In this document: positions 1 through 7,650 of the stretch, piece after piece | Position numbering within the stretch: the stretch's first letter is position 1 | Layout: each line of letters begins with the position of its first letter | Source of the DNA: an uncultured Bacteroides sp. | Lineage (GTDB): Bacteria; Bacteroidota; Bacteroidia; Bacteroidales; Bacteroidaceae | Assembly: GCA_947646015.1 (NCBI GenBank) | Contig: CANSEY010000020.1 | Coordinates: 1-64,000 of the forward strand | Direction of reading: 5' to 3' | DNA: 64,000 bases | Translations under genes and position numbers: made by a program | Notes under the pieces: generated by a model | The model's input: only the letters and a program-made list of their open reading frames with translations | Database searches by the model: none | What the model was told of the DNA's origin: nothing

Positions 1-25
1 TAGAATCATGTTTTTTTACCCCATA

Positions 26-328
26 TGTTTCCGTTACTTCTTAGGTAACGGAAGTAAATTTGATGCAAAGATAGACAAAAACACAAATAAGAAACAAATT
101 AAAGCTCACTTTTTTTAGTTTTATCTAAAATATAGGGTAAAAACATCTTTAGACATGAAAAATACTTATTTTCATGCCCCACTCCTTATATACCTAATTT
201 CCATTGGTATATACCCTTCTACTTAGGATGTAACTCTCTTGACAACATATTTGCTGCTGCTTTTCAACCTTTTTTCATTGTTCGTTTATGCTGTATACAC
301 TTCCGTTACCTAAGAAGTAACAGAAACA
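26..328. repeat. Invertible DNA segment bounded by ~30 bp inverted repeats
   Basis: Two inverted repeats lie at 26-55 and 299-328 and match with a single mismatch (position 322). Each repeat has its own dyad: a 9 bp arm TTCCGTTAC, a 7 bp spacer and the complementary arm GTAACGGAA. That is the usual layout of a tyrosine-recombinase crossover site. The segment between them is AT-rich, has no gene, carries a promoter (66-98) and lies 33 bp from the end of a tyrosine recombinase gene. In Bacteroides this arrangement drives phase variation of capsule and surface genes by promoter inversion. I infer the same here. Inversion itself is not visible in one sequence. Confidence 0.85.
66..98 (-). promoter_or_regulatory. 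Promoter inside the invertible segment, pointing left
   Basis: On the minus strand a -33 TTTG (98-95) is followed after 21 bases by a perfect -7 box TATCTTTG (73-66). This fits the Bacteroides sigma-ABfr consensus TTTG-N19-21-TAnnTTTG. The start should fall near 58-59, just inside the left repeat, so transcription would run leftward out of the window. If the segment flipped, the same promoter would point right, antisense into the 3' end of the recombinase gene. Confidence 0.7.
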
Positions 329-360
329 GATCCATGCTGACTATCAACTTATTAAATATT

Positions 361-1308
361 TTACACCCGTCCTATCCGACAGTTCTTCACGTAAGATAAA
401 TTCATTCGATTCACTTCTGTACGTTCCTGCAGACCAAAACCTTTCAGATAAATCTGAGTAGTCTTAATAGACTTATGCCCCAGCGACTCACTGATCATCT
501 CAATAGGAACACCACGATACTTAGCGGTAGTAGCCCAGGAATGACGGATAGTATAGGAAGTGACGGGAGAAGTCAGCCGAAGAGCCTTTGCAAGTCTCTT
601 CAGACGATTATTGAACCTGCGGAGAGCGGACTGATATTCCCGGTATGCACTTTCATCTTCTCTCTTCTTGTCGCCAAGAAGGATACTGAACAGATAGTCG
701 GGACAATCCGGATGAGAAGGCTGACAGTTGCGAAGCCGACTGATTATATCCTGTGCAGTATCCAGTACTTCCACACTCATCGGAGTTTTCGTCTTGATAC
801 GATTATACCGGATGATATTCCGTTCCAGCGAAGATTTCTCCAGATGAGCAAGGTCAGCGAAAGACATTCCGCAGAATTGAAACATCAGGGCAGCGATAGC
901 CTGTGTACGACGCAAACGTTCCGATTTGGGATCTTCATAGAGGAGGCGATTAAGTTCTCCGACAGGCAACGCTTTCTTCTGGCAAATATCCACTCCCGTA
1001 TAAACATCATGAAACAGACGATGCACATACGGAGCTCTGCCCGACTCCACTCCTCTATTATAGATGCTACGAAGCATACGCATATACGTTGATACCGTAT
1101 TCGGCTTCAGACCGGAACTATAAAGATACTGCCCGTAACAGCGCAAGCGTTCACGGGTGACTTGCCGGAAAGCAACATGGGTAGTGCCACAAAACTTGGT
1201 AAAAGAAAAAAGAGCATTCGTATAAACATGGGCCGTAGAATGACGCCCCTCTTTTCGTAAACGACCGATGTACGACTCCGCACAACGGCTAAATCCATTT
1301 TTATTCAT
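361..1308 (-). CDS. Tyrosine recombinase (DNA invertase type)
   Basis: Site-specific recombinase of 315 residues, a usual length for Bacteroides invertases. An N-terminal SAM-like DNA-binding domain (about 5-95) precedes the catalytic domain (about 115-300). Visible catalytic residues are the C-terminal Arg in YTIRHSWAT (R255), His in SLGHKSIK (H278) and the nucleophile Tyr in TTQIYLKGF (Y287). The first His of the classical HxxR box is replaced, which is common in this group. The ORF extends to a GTG at 1317, but the ATG at 1308 gives the more natural N-terminus. It lies beside the inverted repeats at 26-328 and most likely inverts that segment. Its own promoter was not identified. Confidence 0.9.
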   Translation of the reverse strand: MNKNGFSRCAESYIGRLRKEGRHSTAHVYTNALFSFTKFCGTTHVAFRQVTRERLRCYGQYLYSSGLKPNTVSTYMRMLRSIYNRGVESGRAPYVHRLFHDVYTGVDICQKKALPVGELNRLLYEDPKSERLRRTQAIAALMFQFCGMSFADLAHLEKSSLERNIIRYNRIKTKTPMSVEVLDTAQDIISRLRNCQPSHPDCPDYLFSILLGDKKREDESAYREYQSALRRFNNRLKRLAKALRLTSPVTSYTIRHSWATTAKYRGVPIEMISESLGHKSIKTTQIYLKGFGLQERTEVNRMNLSYVKNCRIGRV

Positions 1309-1420
1309 ATATATCACTAGTAAATTTATACAATGATAAGACGAAAAAAATGATTTAGCAACAGAAGTTTAAAACCTTTCCAAAAAAATTATATAAAACT
1401 GAATGGGGATAGAATTGATG

Positions 1421-1630
1421 CTACTCCACTATCCACTTCTCAATATTGCGTGTTTCTGAGCTAAAATTGACACCTATCTTGAAAAGTCGGCGTCCGTCTG
1501 CCTCAAAAGGAAGTGCATAATGCTTTTCATTAATCTGTTTGATAGCTTCTTCAGCAGTACCATCCAACTTAAATTCCATCACATATATGAATTTGTCAGT
1601 CTGTAAGACAAAATCGATACGCCTTTCTTT
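1421..1630 (-). pseudogene. Remnant of an AAA-ATPase/PD-(D/E)XK nuclease-like gene
   Basis: A 70-codon stretch without its own start encodes ERRIDFVLQTD, IYVMEFKLDG, EEAIKQINEKHY and IGVNFSSETRNIEKW. These are the C-terminal signatures of the Bacteroidetes AAA-ATPase-like proteins carrying a PDDEXK_9 nuclease domain (full proteins are usually 500 or more residues). The catalytic D...ExK is visible as RIDF and EFK. Upstream the frame meets a TAG (1631-1633), and a terminator hairpin begins a few bases further on, so the rest is gone. It is probably a decayed leftover at the junction between the recombinase module and manA. Confidence 0.75.
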
Positions 1631-1642
1631 CTACAACGCAAA

Positions 1643-1669
1643 GCAGGCGAGAAAGTTTTTCTCGCCTGC
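1643..1669 (-). terminator. Intrinsic terminator after manA
   Basis: GCAGGCGAGAAA and its exact complement form a 12 bp stem with a 3-base loop, 37 bases beyond the manA stop codon on the minus strand. The A/T at the stem base supplies the U-rich tail. Confidence 0.75.
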
Positions 1670-1705
1670 CCGGTCTATACTTTTATCAGTAATATTGTCT
1701 ATTAT

Positions 1706-2677
1706 TTACACGTATGTTTCCAGCAATTTTACGTTTCCAGCTTCCGGAGTAATTGTTACATCCTGTGTTGTAGCAGGAAGCAGAATAGATTCTCCGGCAC
1801 CTACTTTCAGTTCATTACCTTCATTGTCTTTTATCTTGCATGCACCTTCCATACAAATGAAGATCACGAATGAATCGAGTTCTGAATAATCACAGCTGAT
1901 TTCTTCGGTCATATCATACACGGAAGTAGTGAAGTACGGACAAGCTACAAGTTCTACCGGCTCATCTTTCACCGCTTCGTATTTGGTACGATAATCATCC
2001 AACACTTCGTAATTGATGGCTTCACGCGCCAGGTCAGTATGCAATTCACGAGTCTTTCCGTTTGCATCCTTACGGTTGAAGTCATAGATACGATAAGTAA
2101 TATCCGAAGTCTGCTGGATTTCGGCAATAAACGCACCGGCGCCAATACTGTGCACACGTCCGGCAGGAAGGAAGAATACATCTCCCGGCTTGATCTCATA
2201 CTCCTGCAATACGTCAGTGATCGTATTGTTCAGCACGCGCTCTTTATATTCTTTCGGGGTGATTTGCTCGGAAAATCCAGAACGCAGTTTCGCTCCTTTA
2301 TCAGCATCCACTACATACCACATTTCGGTTTTACCCATTGAGTTGTGCCTTTTCTTTGCCAAATCATCTGCCGGATGCACCTGAATGGATAAATCCTGCT
2401 TTGCATCGATGAATTTGATAAGCAGTGGGAATTTATTGCCAAAACGAGCATAATTCGCTTCGCCAACCAGTTCCTCGCGATACTTTCTCACCATATCAGC
2501 CAGAGTTAAACCTTTGTCCGGGCCATTAGCCACAACAGATTCATTGTCCTCTACGCCGGAAATCTCCCAGCTTTCTCCTACTCCTTTCAAGTCTGAATTC
2601 AAATGCTTGAACGGAATAATTTTGTCGCCCCCCCAAAGCGTCTGCTTCAGAATAGGTTCGAATTTTAATGGATACAT
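1706..2677 (-). CDS. manA: Mannose-6-phosphate isomerase, class I
   Basis: Interconverts mannose-6-phosphate and fructose-6-phosphate in the cytoplasm, linking mannose and GDP-sugar synthesis to glycolysis. The protein is 323 residues, typical of the short type I cupin isomerases. Metal ligands are visible in SIQVHPAD (His), KTEMWYV (Glu) and AGRVHSIG (His). The frame is open up to 2740, but that extension would lie in the leader, since a promoter -7 box sits at 2738-2745. MYPLKFEP at 2677 is therefore the better start. Divergent from the galactose operon and followed by a strong terminator. GDP-mannose and GDP-fucose supply for the neighbouring capsule region is a possible link but is inference. 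Confidence 0.93.
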   Translation of the reverse strand: MYPLKFEPILKQTLWGGDKIIPFKHLNSDLKGVGESWEISGVEDNESVVANGPDKGLTLADMVRKYREELVGEANYARFGNKFPLLIKFIDAKQDLSIQVHPADDLAKKRHNSMGKTEMWYVVDADKGAKLRSGFSEQITPKEYKERVLNNTITDVLQEYEIKPGDVFFLPAGRVHSIGAGAFIAEIQQTSDITYRIYDFNRKDANGKTRELHTDLAREAINYEVLDDYRTKYEAVKDEPVELVACPYFTTSVYDMTEEISCDYSELDSFVIFICMEGACKIKDNEGNELKVGAGESILLPATTQDVTITPEAGNVKLLETYV

Positions 2678-2713
2678 TTTTGTTTTTCTTGTTAATAAAC
2701 TTAGATTAAATTC

Positions 2714-2745
2714 TCCCGGATTATAATAATCCGGGAACAAACATA
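2714..2745 (-). promoter_or_regulatory. manA promoter with a stem-loop at the 5' end of the mRNA
   Basis: A perfect -7 box TATGTTTG lies at 2745-2738 on the minus strand. The predicted start (about 2731) falls inside a perfect 23-base dyad at 2714-2736 with 11-base arms around a central A. The transcript would begin at or within a stem-loop, which could stabilise it. The -33 element is weak. Confidence 0.5.
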
Positions 2746-2848
2746 CGAAAAATTGTTCACTTTAAAAGAAAAGAAGGATGAAAAATACAGAAACCTAAGT
2801 GAGAACGCTAAACTTTCCTAAACTACCCACCATATTTAGCCGGAATAA

Positions 2849-2880
2849 TTTGTGAGTAACAAAGAATTTACCTTTATTTG
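2849..2880 (+). promoter_or_regulatory. Promoter of the galactose operon
   Basis: A -33 TTTG (2849-2852) is followed after 20 bases by TTTATTTG (2873-2880), one mismatch from TAnnTTTG. The start would be near 2887, which rules out the upstream GTG at 2852 as the galM start and supports the ATG at 2906. Confidence 0.6.
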
Positions 2881-2905
2881 CAAGAAAATTTTAAGAATAC
2901 CAGAC

Positions 2906-4003
2906 ATGAATAACACATTCCCAACGGAAGGGAATCTATCAGGGCTCAGCCGGAAAGATTTCCAAAAGGAGATAAATAATAAAGAAACTGATTTATTTAT
3001 CCTCAAAAATAAAAAGGGAATGGAAGTCGCCGTAACTAATTACGGATGCGCCATTCTCGCTATCATGGTACCGGATAAAGATGGAAAATATGCAAACGTT
3101 GTCCTCGGACACGACAGCATAGACCACGTTGTCAACAGCCCGGAACCCTTCCTCAGCACTACTATCGGACGCTATGGCAACCGCATCGCCAAAGGAAAAT
3201 TCACATTGTACGGAGAAGAGCACGAGCTCACCATCAACAACGGACCCAACTCCCTGCACGGAGGACCTACCGGTTTTCACGCCCGCGTTTGGGATGCCGA
3301 CCAACTGGCTGAAAATATAATCCAGTTCAATTATGTTTCAGCCGACGGCGAAGAAGGTTTCCCCGGCAATCTGGAGGTTGAAATGGTTTATCGCCTGGAA
3401 GAAGAAGAAAATGCACTGGTAATCGAATATCGTGCCACAACTGACAAAGCTACTGTAGTCAACCTGACCAATCACGGTTTCTTCAATCTGGCTGGTATCA
3501 GCAATCCTACTCCTACTATCGAAAACAATATTGTTACTATCAACGCTAATTTCTACACGCCTATCGATGAAGTTTCTATCCCAACCGGAGAAGTTGCCAA
3601 AGTAGAAGGTACTCCAATGGACTTCACCACTCCGCATACCGTAGGCGAACGTATCAACGATAAATTCCAACAACTGATTAACGGTGCCGGATACGACCAC
3701 TGCTACGTACTGAACAAGATTGAAACAGGTTCACTGGATTTGGCAGCTACTTGTTTCGAACCGAATAGCGGTCGTACCATGGAAGTATACACAACTGAAG
3801 CAGGTGTACAACTTTACACCGGTAACTGGCTGAATGGTTTCGAAGGTGCTCACGGTGCTACATTCCCTGCAAGAAGCGCTATCTGCTTCGAGGCACAATG
3901 TTTCCCCGACACTCCGAACAAACCTCATTTCCCCTCGGCTACTTTATTGCCGGGCGATGAATACCAGCAGGTGACTATCTACAAATTCGGTGTGGAAAAA
4001 TAA
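2906..4003 (+). CDS. galM: Aldose 1-epimerase (galactose mutarotase), cytoplasmic
   Basis: Interconverts the anomers of galactose and related aldoses so that galactokinase receives its alpha-anomer. It is 365 residues of the galactose-mutarotase beta-sandwich fold. Family motifs include GRYGNRIAKG, NNGPNSLHGG (substrate-binding His), NLTNHGFFNLAG (catalytic His), GYDHCYVL and the late catalytic Glu in ICFEAQCFPDTPN. No signal peptide is seen, unlike the second family member at 30508, which is a lipoprotein. First gene of galM-galP-galK, with 52 bp to the transporter. The start at 2906 is chosen because the promoter lies over the upstream GTG. Confidence 0.92.
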   Translation: MNNTFPTEGNLSGLSRKDFQKEINNKETDLFILKNKKGMEVAVTNYGCAILAIMVPDKDGKYANVVLGHDSIDHVVNSPEPFLSTTIGRYGNRIAKGKFTLYGEEHELTINNGPNSLHGGPTGFHARVWDADQLAENIIQFNYVSADGEEGFPGNLEVEMVYRLEEEENALVIEYRATTDKATVVNLTNHGFFNLAGISNPTPTIENNIVTINANFYTPIDEVSIPTGEVAKVEGTPMDFTTPHTVGERINDKFQQLINGAGYDHCYVLNKIETGSLDLAATCFEPNSGRTMEVYTTEAGVQLYTGNWLNGFEGAHGATFPARSAICFEAQCFPDTPNKPHFPSATLLPGDEYQQVTIYKFGVEK

Positions 4004-4055
4004 AAGATAAAAAATAACTAACCTAATTTTATAAACTAACATTTTTAATAGAACC

Positions 4056-5366
4056 ATGACACAAGAAAAAAAGAATGGAAAAATCATTGCCATTATCACG
4101 ATGATTTTCCTTTTCGGTATGATTTCATTCGTTACTAACCTCGCAGCTCCTATGGGTATTGTGCTGAAGAACCAATTCGACGTATCCAATGCTTTGGGTA
4201 TGCTGGGAAACTTCGGTAACTTTATAGCTTATGCAGTAATGGGTATCCCCAGCGGTATCTTGTTGCAACGTGTGGGATATAAGAAAACAGCACTTATCGC
4301 AGTAGCTATCGGTTTTATCGGCGTAGGTATCCAGTTCCTGTCCGGTCATTCAAGCCCTGAGATGGCTTTTGCCGTTTATTTGATTGGTGCATTCGTAGCA
4401 GGTTTCTCTATGTGTTTGCTTAACACTGTAGTAAACCCGATGTTGAACAAACTGGGTGGTGAAGGTAACAAAGGTAACCAGCTTATCCAGGTGGGCGGCT
4501 CTTTCAACTCTGTAATGGCTACCATCACTCCGATGTTCGTTGGTATCCTGATCGCCGGATCTATCGAAAAAGCTACTATCTCTCAGATTTTCCCTGTAAT
4601 GTACACCGCAATGGCTGTATTCGCTTTCGCATTCTTCGTACTCCTGTTTGTACGCATTCCGGAACCGAACGCTGCTGCTACAACTGAACCAATCAGCACA
4701 CTGATGAAAGGTGCTTTGAAGTTCCGTCACTTTGTATTGGGCGCTATCGCTATCTTTGTATATGTAGGTATTGAAGTAGGTGTACCGGGTACTCTGAACC
4801 TGTTCCTTACTGACCCTGTAGAAAAAGGCGGTGCCGGTATCGCTTCTACAATCTCCGGTTTCGTAGTAGGAACTTACTGGTTCCTGATGTTGATCGGTCG
4901 TCTGGCCGGTGCTTCACTCGGTGCAAAAGTTTCCAGTAAAGCGATGCTTACATTTACATCCGCTCTGGGATTGATTTTAGTATTCCTTGCTATCTTCTCT
5001 TCTACAGGAACATTGGTGAATCTGCCTGTACTACAACAAAGCGCAACTGGCGGTTTGTCATTCGGTTTTGCAGAAGTGCCCATTAACGCTATGTATTTGG
5101 TATTAGTTGGTCTCTGTACTTCTATCATGTGGGGTGGTATCTTCAACCTTGCTGTAGAAGGACTGGGTAAATATCTGGCTGCTGCTTCCGGTCTGTTTAT
5201 GGTACTGGTATGCGGTGGAGGTATCCTGCCTGTAATTCAAGGATGGGTAGCTGACGTAGCCGGTTTCATGGCTAGCTATTGGGTAATTATCGCTGCTCTG
5301 GCTTACTTGCTGTACTACGGTCTGGTAGGTTGCAAGAACGTAAATAAAGACATTCCAGTAGAATAA
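4056..5366 (+). CDS. galP: MFS sugar:H+ symporter (glucose/galactose, FucP/GluP-like)
   Basis: Inner-membrane transporter of 436 residues with about 12 hydrophobic segments, the first at residues ~10-30. The sequence VGYKKTALIAVAIGF after the second helix and SMCLLNTVVNPMLNKLGGEG resemble the glucose/galactose MFS family (FucP, GluP) common in Bacteroidetes. Its place between galM and galK, all on one strand with short gaps, points to galactose or glucose as substrate. The gene symbol follows this context. The exact sugar cannot be read from the sequence. Confidence 0.82.
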   Translation: MTQEKKNGKIIAIITMIFLFGMISFVTNLAAPMGIVLKNQFDVSNALGMLGNFGNFIAYAVMGIPSGILLQRVGYKKTALIAVAIGFIGVGIQFLSGHSSPEMAFAVYLIGAFVAGFSMCLLNTVVNPMLNKLGGEGNKGNQLIQVGGSFNSVMATITPMFVGILIAGSIEKATISQIFPVMYTAMAVFAFAFFVLLFVRIPEPNAAATTEPISTLMKGALKFRHFVLGAIAIFVYVGIEVGVPGTLNLFLTDPVEKGGAGIASTISGFVVGTYWFLMLIGRLAGASLGAKVSSKAMLTFTSALGLILVFLAIFSSTGTLVNLPVLQQSATGGLSFGFAEVPINAMYLVLVGLCTSIMWGGIFNLAVEGLGKYLAAASGLFMVLVCGGGILPVIQGWVADVAGFMASYWVIIAALAYLLYYGLVGCKNVNKDIPVE

Positions 5367-5409
5367 AAAATCTGAATTTAATTTATTCACCTTATAAAAT
5401 TGATTTATC

Positions 5410-6564
5410 ATGGATATAGAACACGTAAGAAGTCGCTTCATTAAGCATTTTGATGGAACTACAGGATTTATATATGCCTCTCCGGGTCGTATCAACCTGA
5501 TTGGCGAACATACTGACTACAACGGTGGATTCGTATTCCCCGGAGCTGTAGACAAAGGTATGCTTGCTGAAATCAAACCGAACGGCACTGACAAAGTAAG
5601 AGCTTATTCTATCGACCTGAAAGATTATGTAGAATTTGGTCTGAACGAAGAGGATGCTCCCCGCGCAAGCTGGGCAAGATACATTTTCGGTGTATGCCGT
5701 GAAATGATCAAACGTGGCGTAGACGTGAAAGGATTCAATACCGCTTTCTCCGGCGATGTGCCTCTGGGTGCAGGTATGTCTTCTTCTGCTGCTCTGGAAA
5801 GTACATATGCTTTCGCATTGAATGAACTGTTCGGTGAAGGTAAAATCGACAAATTTGAATTGGCTAAAGTAGGTCAGGCTACTGAACACAACTACTGCGG
5901 TGTAAACTGCGGTATCATGGACCAGTTCGCTTCTGTATTCGGTAAAGCTGGCAGCTTGATCCGTCTGGACTGCCGTTCACTAGAATATCAATATTTCCCA
6001 TTCCATCCGGAAGGTTATCGTCTGGTATTGATGGATTCAGTAGTGAAACACGAACTGGCTTCTTCTGCTTACAACAAGCGTCGTCAGAGCTGTGAGGCTG
6101 CTGTTGCTGCTATCCAGAAAAAACATCCGCATGTAGAATTCCTGCGTGACTGTACAATGGACATGCTGGAAGAAGCGAAAGCTGATATCAGCGCTGAAGA
6201 TTATATGCGTGCCGAATATGTAATCGAAGAAATCCAACGCGTACTTGATGTTTGCGATGCGCTGGAAAAAGACGATTACGAAACAGTAGGTCAGAAAATG
6301 TACGAAACTCACCACGGTATGAGCAAATTGTACGAAGTGAGCTGCGAAGAACTTGACTTCCTGAACGATTGCGCTAAAGAATATGGTGTAACCGGTTCAC
6401 GCGTAATGGGTGGCGGCTTCGGTGGTTGTACTATCAACCTTGTCAAGAACGAACTGTATGACAACTTCGTTGAAAAGACAAAAGAAGCTTTCAAAGCTAA
6501 ATTCGGCAGAAGCCCGAAAGTATATGATGTAGTAATCGGTGACGGTTCACGCAAAGTAGAATAA
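5410..6564 (+). CDS. galK: Galactokinase
   Basis: Phosphorylates alpha-D-galactose to galactose-1-phosphate at the head of the Leloir pathway, in the cytoplasm. The 384-residue GHMP kinase carries the galactokinase signature GRINLIGEHTDYNGG (about 27-41), the ATP-loop PLGAGMSSSAALE (about 118-130), the catalytic-region motif CGIMDQFAS and the C-terminal GHMP motif GSRVMGGGFGG. Length is normal for the family. Last gene of galM-galP-galK, 43 bp after galP, followed by a clear terminator. galT and galE are not in the window. Confidence 0.96.
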   Translation: MDIEHVRSRFIKHFDGTTGFIYASPGRINLIGEHTDYNGGFVFPGAVDKGMLAEIKPNGTDKVRAYSIDLKDYVEFGLNEEDAPRASWARYIFGVCREMIKRGVDVKGFNTAFSGDVPLGAGMSSSAALESTYAFALNELFGEGKIDKFELAKVGQATEHNYCGVNCGIMDQFASVFGKAGSLIRLDCRSLEYQYFPFHPEGYRLVLMDSVVKHELASSAYNKRRQSCEAAVAAIQKKHPHVEFLRDCTMDMLEEAKADISAEDYMRAEYVIEEIQRVLDVCDALEKDDYETVGQKMYETHHGMSKLYEVSCEELDFLNDCAKEYGVTGSRVMGGGFGGCTINLVKNELYDNFVEKTKEAFKAKFGRSPKVYDVVIGDGSRKVE

Positions 6565-6592
6565 GTTATTATTCATCAGAATTAAATAAGCA

Positions 6593-6621
6593 GGGCGTCT
6601 TTCCGGAATGGAAGGACGCCC
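6593..6621 (+). terminator. Intrinsic terminator after galK
   Basis: A GC-rich hairpin with arms GGGCGTCTTTCC and GGAAGGACGCCC is followed by TTACTTTT, 28 bp beyond the galK stop. It may also work against transcription arriving from the convergent GH43 gene. Confidence 0.8.
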
Positions 6622-6683
6622 TTACTTTTCAATTAACAAAAATCTAAAAACCTATTATCTAACCTAACCCTATAATTTCCTGT

Positions 6684-7649
6684 TTATTGTACGCCTTCCG
6701 TTGTCATCTGAATGCGTTTCATGGTACCGTCCTCGTTATAATACAAACGATCGATGCAGACGGAACGGCGGAAACTGCCTCCGGCTGTATTGATGCTTCC
6801 ATTATGATAAATGAAATACCAGTCGCCCTTGAACTCGATAATAGCCTGATGATTGGTATTGGAATTGCCGGCTATCTCATTAAGGATGCCTTTGTATTCC
6901 CAAGGTCCGGTAATGCTACGGCTCATGGCGTAGCATATCTTTTCCGGAAATTCAGAAGCATATGAAAGGTAATACCAGTCTCCACACTTATGTATCCACG
7001 GAGCTTCCGTATATCGGGGCAGATGAACCGGTACGATAGGACCATCCAGCTCGATCATATTCTTTTTCAGTTTGACATAGTAGCATTGGGTATTCCCCCA
7101 ATAAAGATATGCCTGTCCGTCGTCGTCAATAAAAACAGTCGGATCGATATCTTCCCAAGAGATCTTGGTAAATTCGGTCGTCATATCATTGGTGATCAGT
7201 GCGGAACCACGGGCATCCACAAAAGGACCGACAGGCGAATCAGATACGGCTACACCGATGGATTTTCCGTGAATAGTGCCGTGTTCCACCGTCACATACC
7301 AATAGAACTTCCCGTCACGTTCTATCACCTGACTAGCCCATGCTTCCCCTTTTGCCCAACTGAAATCTTTGGCTTTCAAAGGTACAGGATGCTCCGTCCA
7401 TGTTTTCATATCGGGAGACGAGAATACACACCATTCATTCAACTGGTAATGTTCTTTGGGAGGAGGACATTCATCATGTCCGGCATAAATGTACACCTTA
7501 CCGTCATGCACCATAGCACCCGGATCGGCTGTATATTTATATTTTATGATGGGATTGCCATTGGCTACAAAAGTAGTGTCATTCTGCGCAGACAGCCCGG
7601 AAAAGGCTGCCAATACGCATGAAATCATAACTAGTTTAACGCTATTCAT
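6684..7649 (-). CDS. GH43 glycosidase (arabinofuranosidase type), periplasmic
   Basis: Five-bladed beta-propeller hydrolase of 321 residues, probably removing arabinose from arabinan oligosaccharides. The signal peptide (about 1-22, ending LSAQ) has no lipobox, so a periplasmic location is expected. The GH43 triad is visible: general base Asp in DPGAMVHDG, pKa-modulating Asp in WEDIDPTVF and general acid Glu in TEAPWIH. The ATG at 7649 is preferred over the frame's extension to 7679, since it begins a proper signal peptide 1 bp after the preceding GH51 stop. Last gene of the GH43-GH51-GH43 operon. It should act after the surface enzymes and SusC/SusD have delivered oligosaccharides. Confidence 0.9.
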   Translation of the reverse strand: MNSVKLVMISCVLAAFSGLSAQNDTTFVANGNPIIKYKYTADPGAMVHDGKVYIYAGHDECPPPKEHYQLNEWCVFSSPDMKTWTEHPVPLKAKDFSWAKGEAWASQVIERDGKFYWYVTVEHGTIHGKSIGVAVSDSPVGPFVDARGSALITNDMTTEFTKISWEDIDPTVFIDDDGQAYLYWGNTQCYYVKLKKNMIELDGPIVPVHLPRYTEAPWIHKCGDWYYLSYASEFPEKICYAMSRSITGPWEYKGILNEIAGNSNTNHQAIIEFKGDWYFIYHNGSINTAGGSFRRSVCIDRLYYNEDGTMKRIQMTTEGVQ

Positions 7650-7650
7650 T

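Noticed and set aside
475-1092. 205-codon plus-strand frame opposite the recombinase
   Set aside because: The recombinase on the minus strand has a clear catalytic site. The overlap is a shadow.
2678-2740. Longer N-terminus for ManA (frame open to 2740)
   Set aside because: The -7 box and the 5' stem-loop lie in this stretch, and family members begin near MYPLKFEP.
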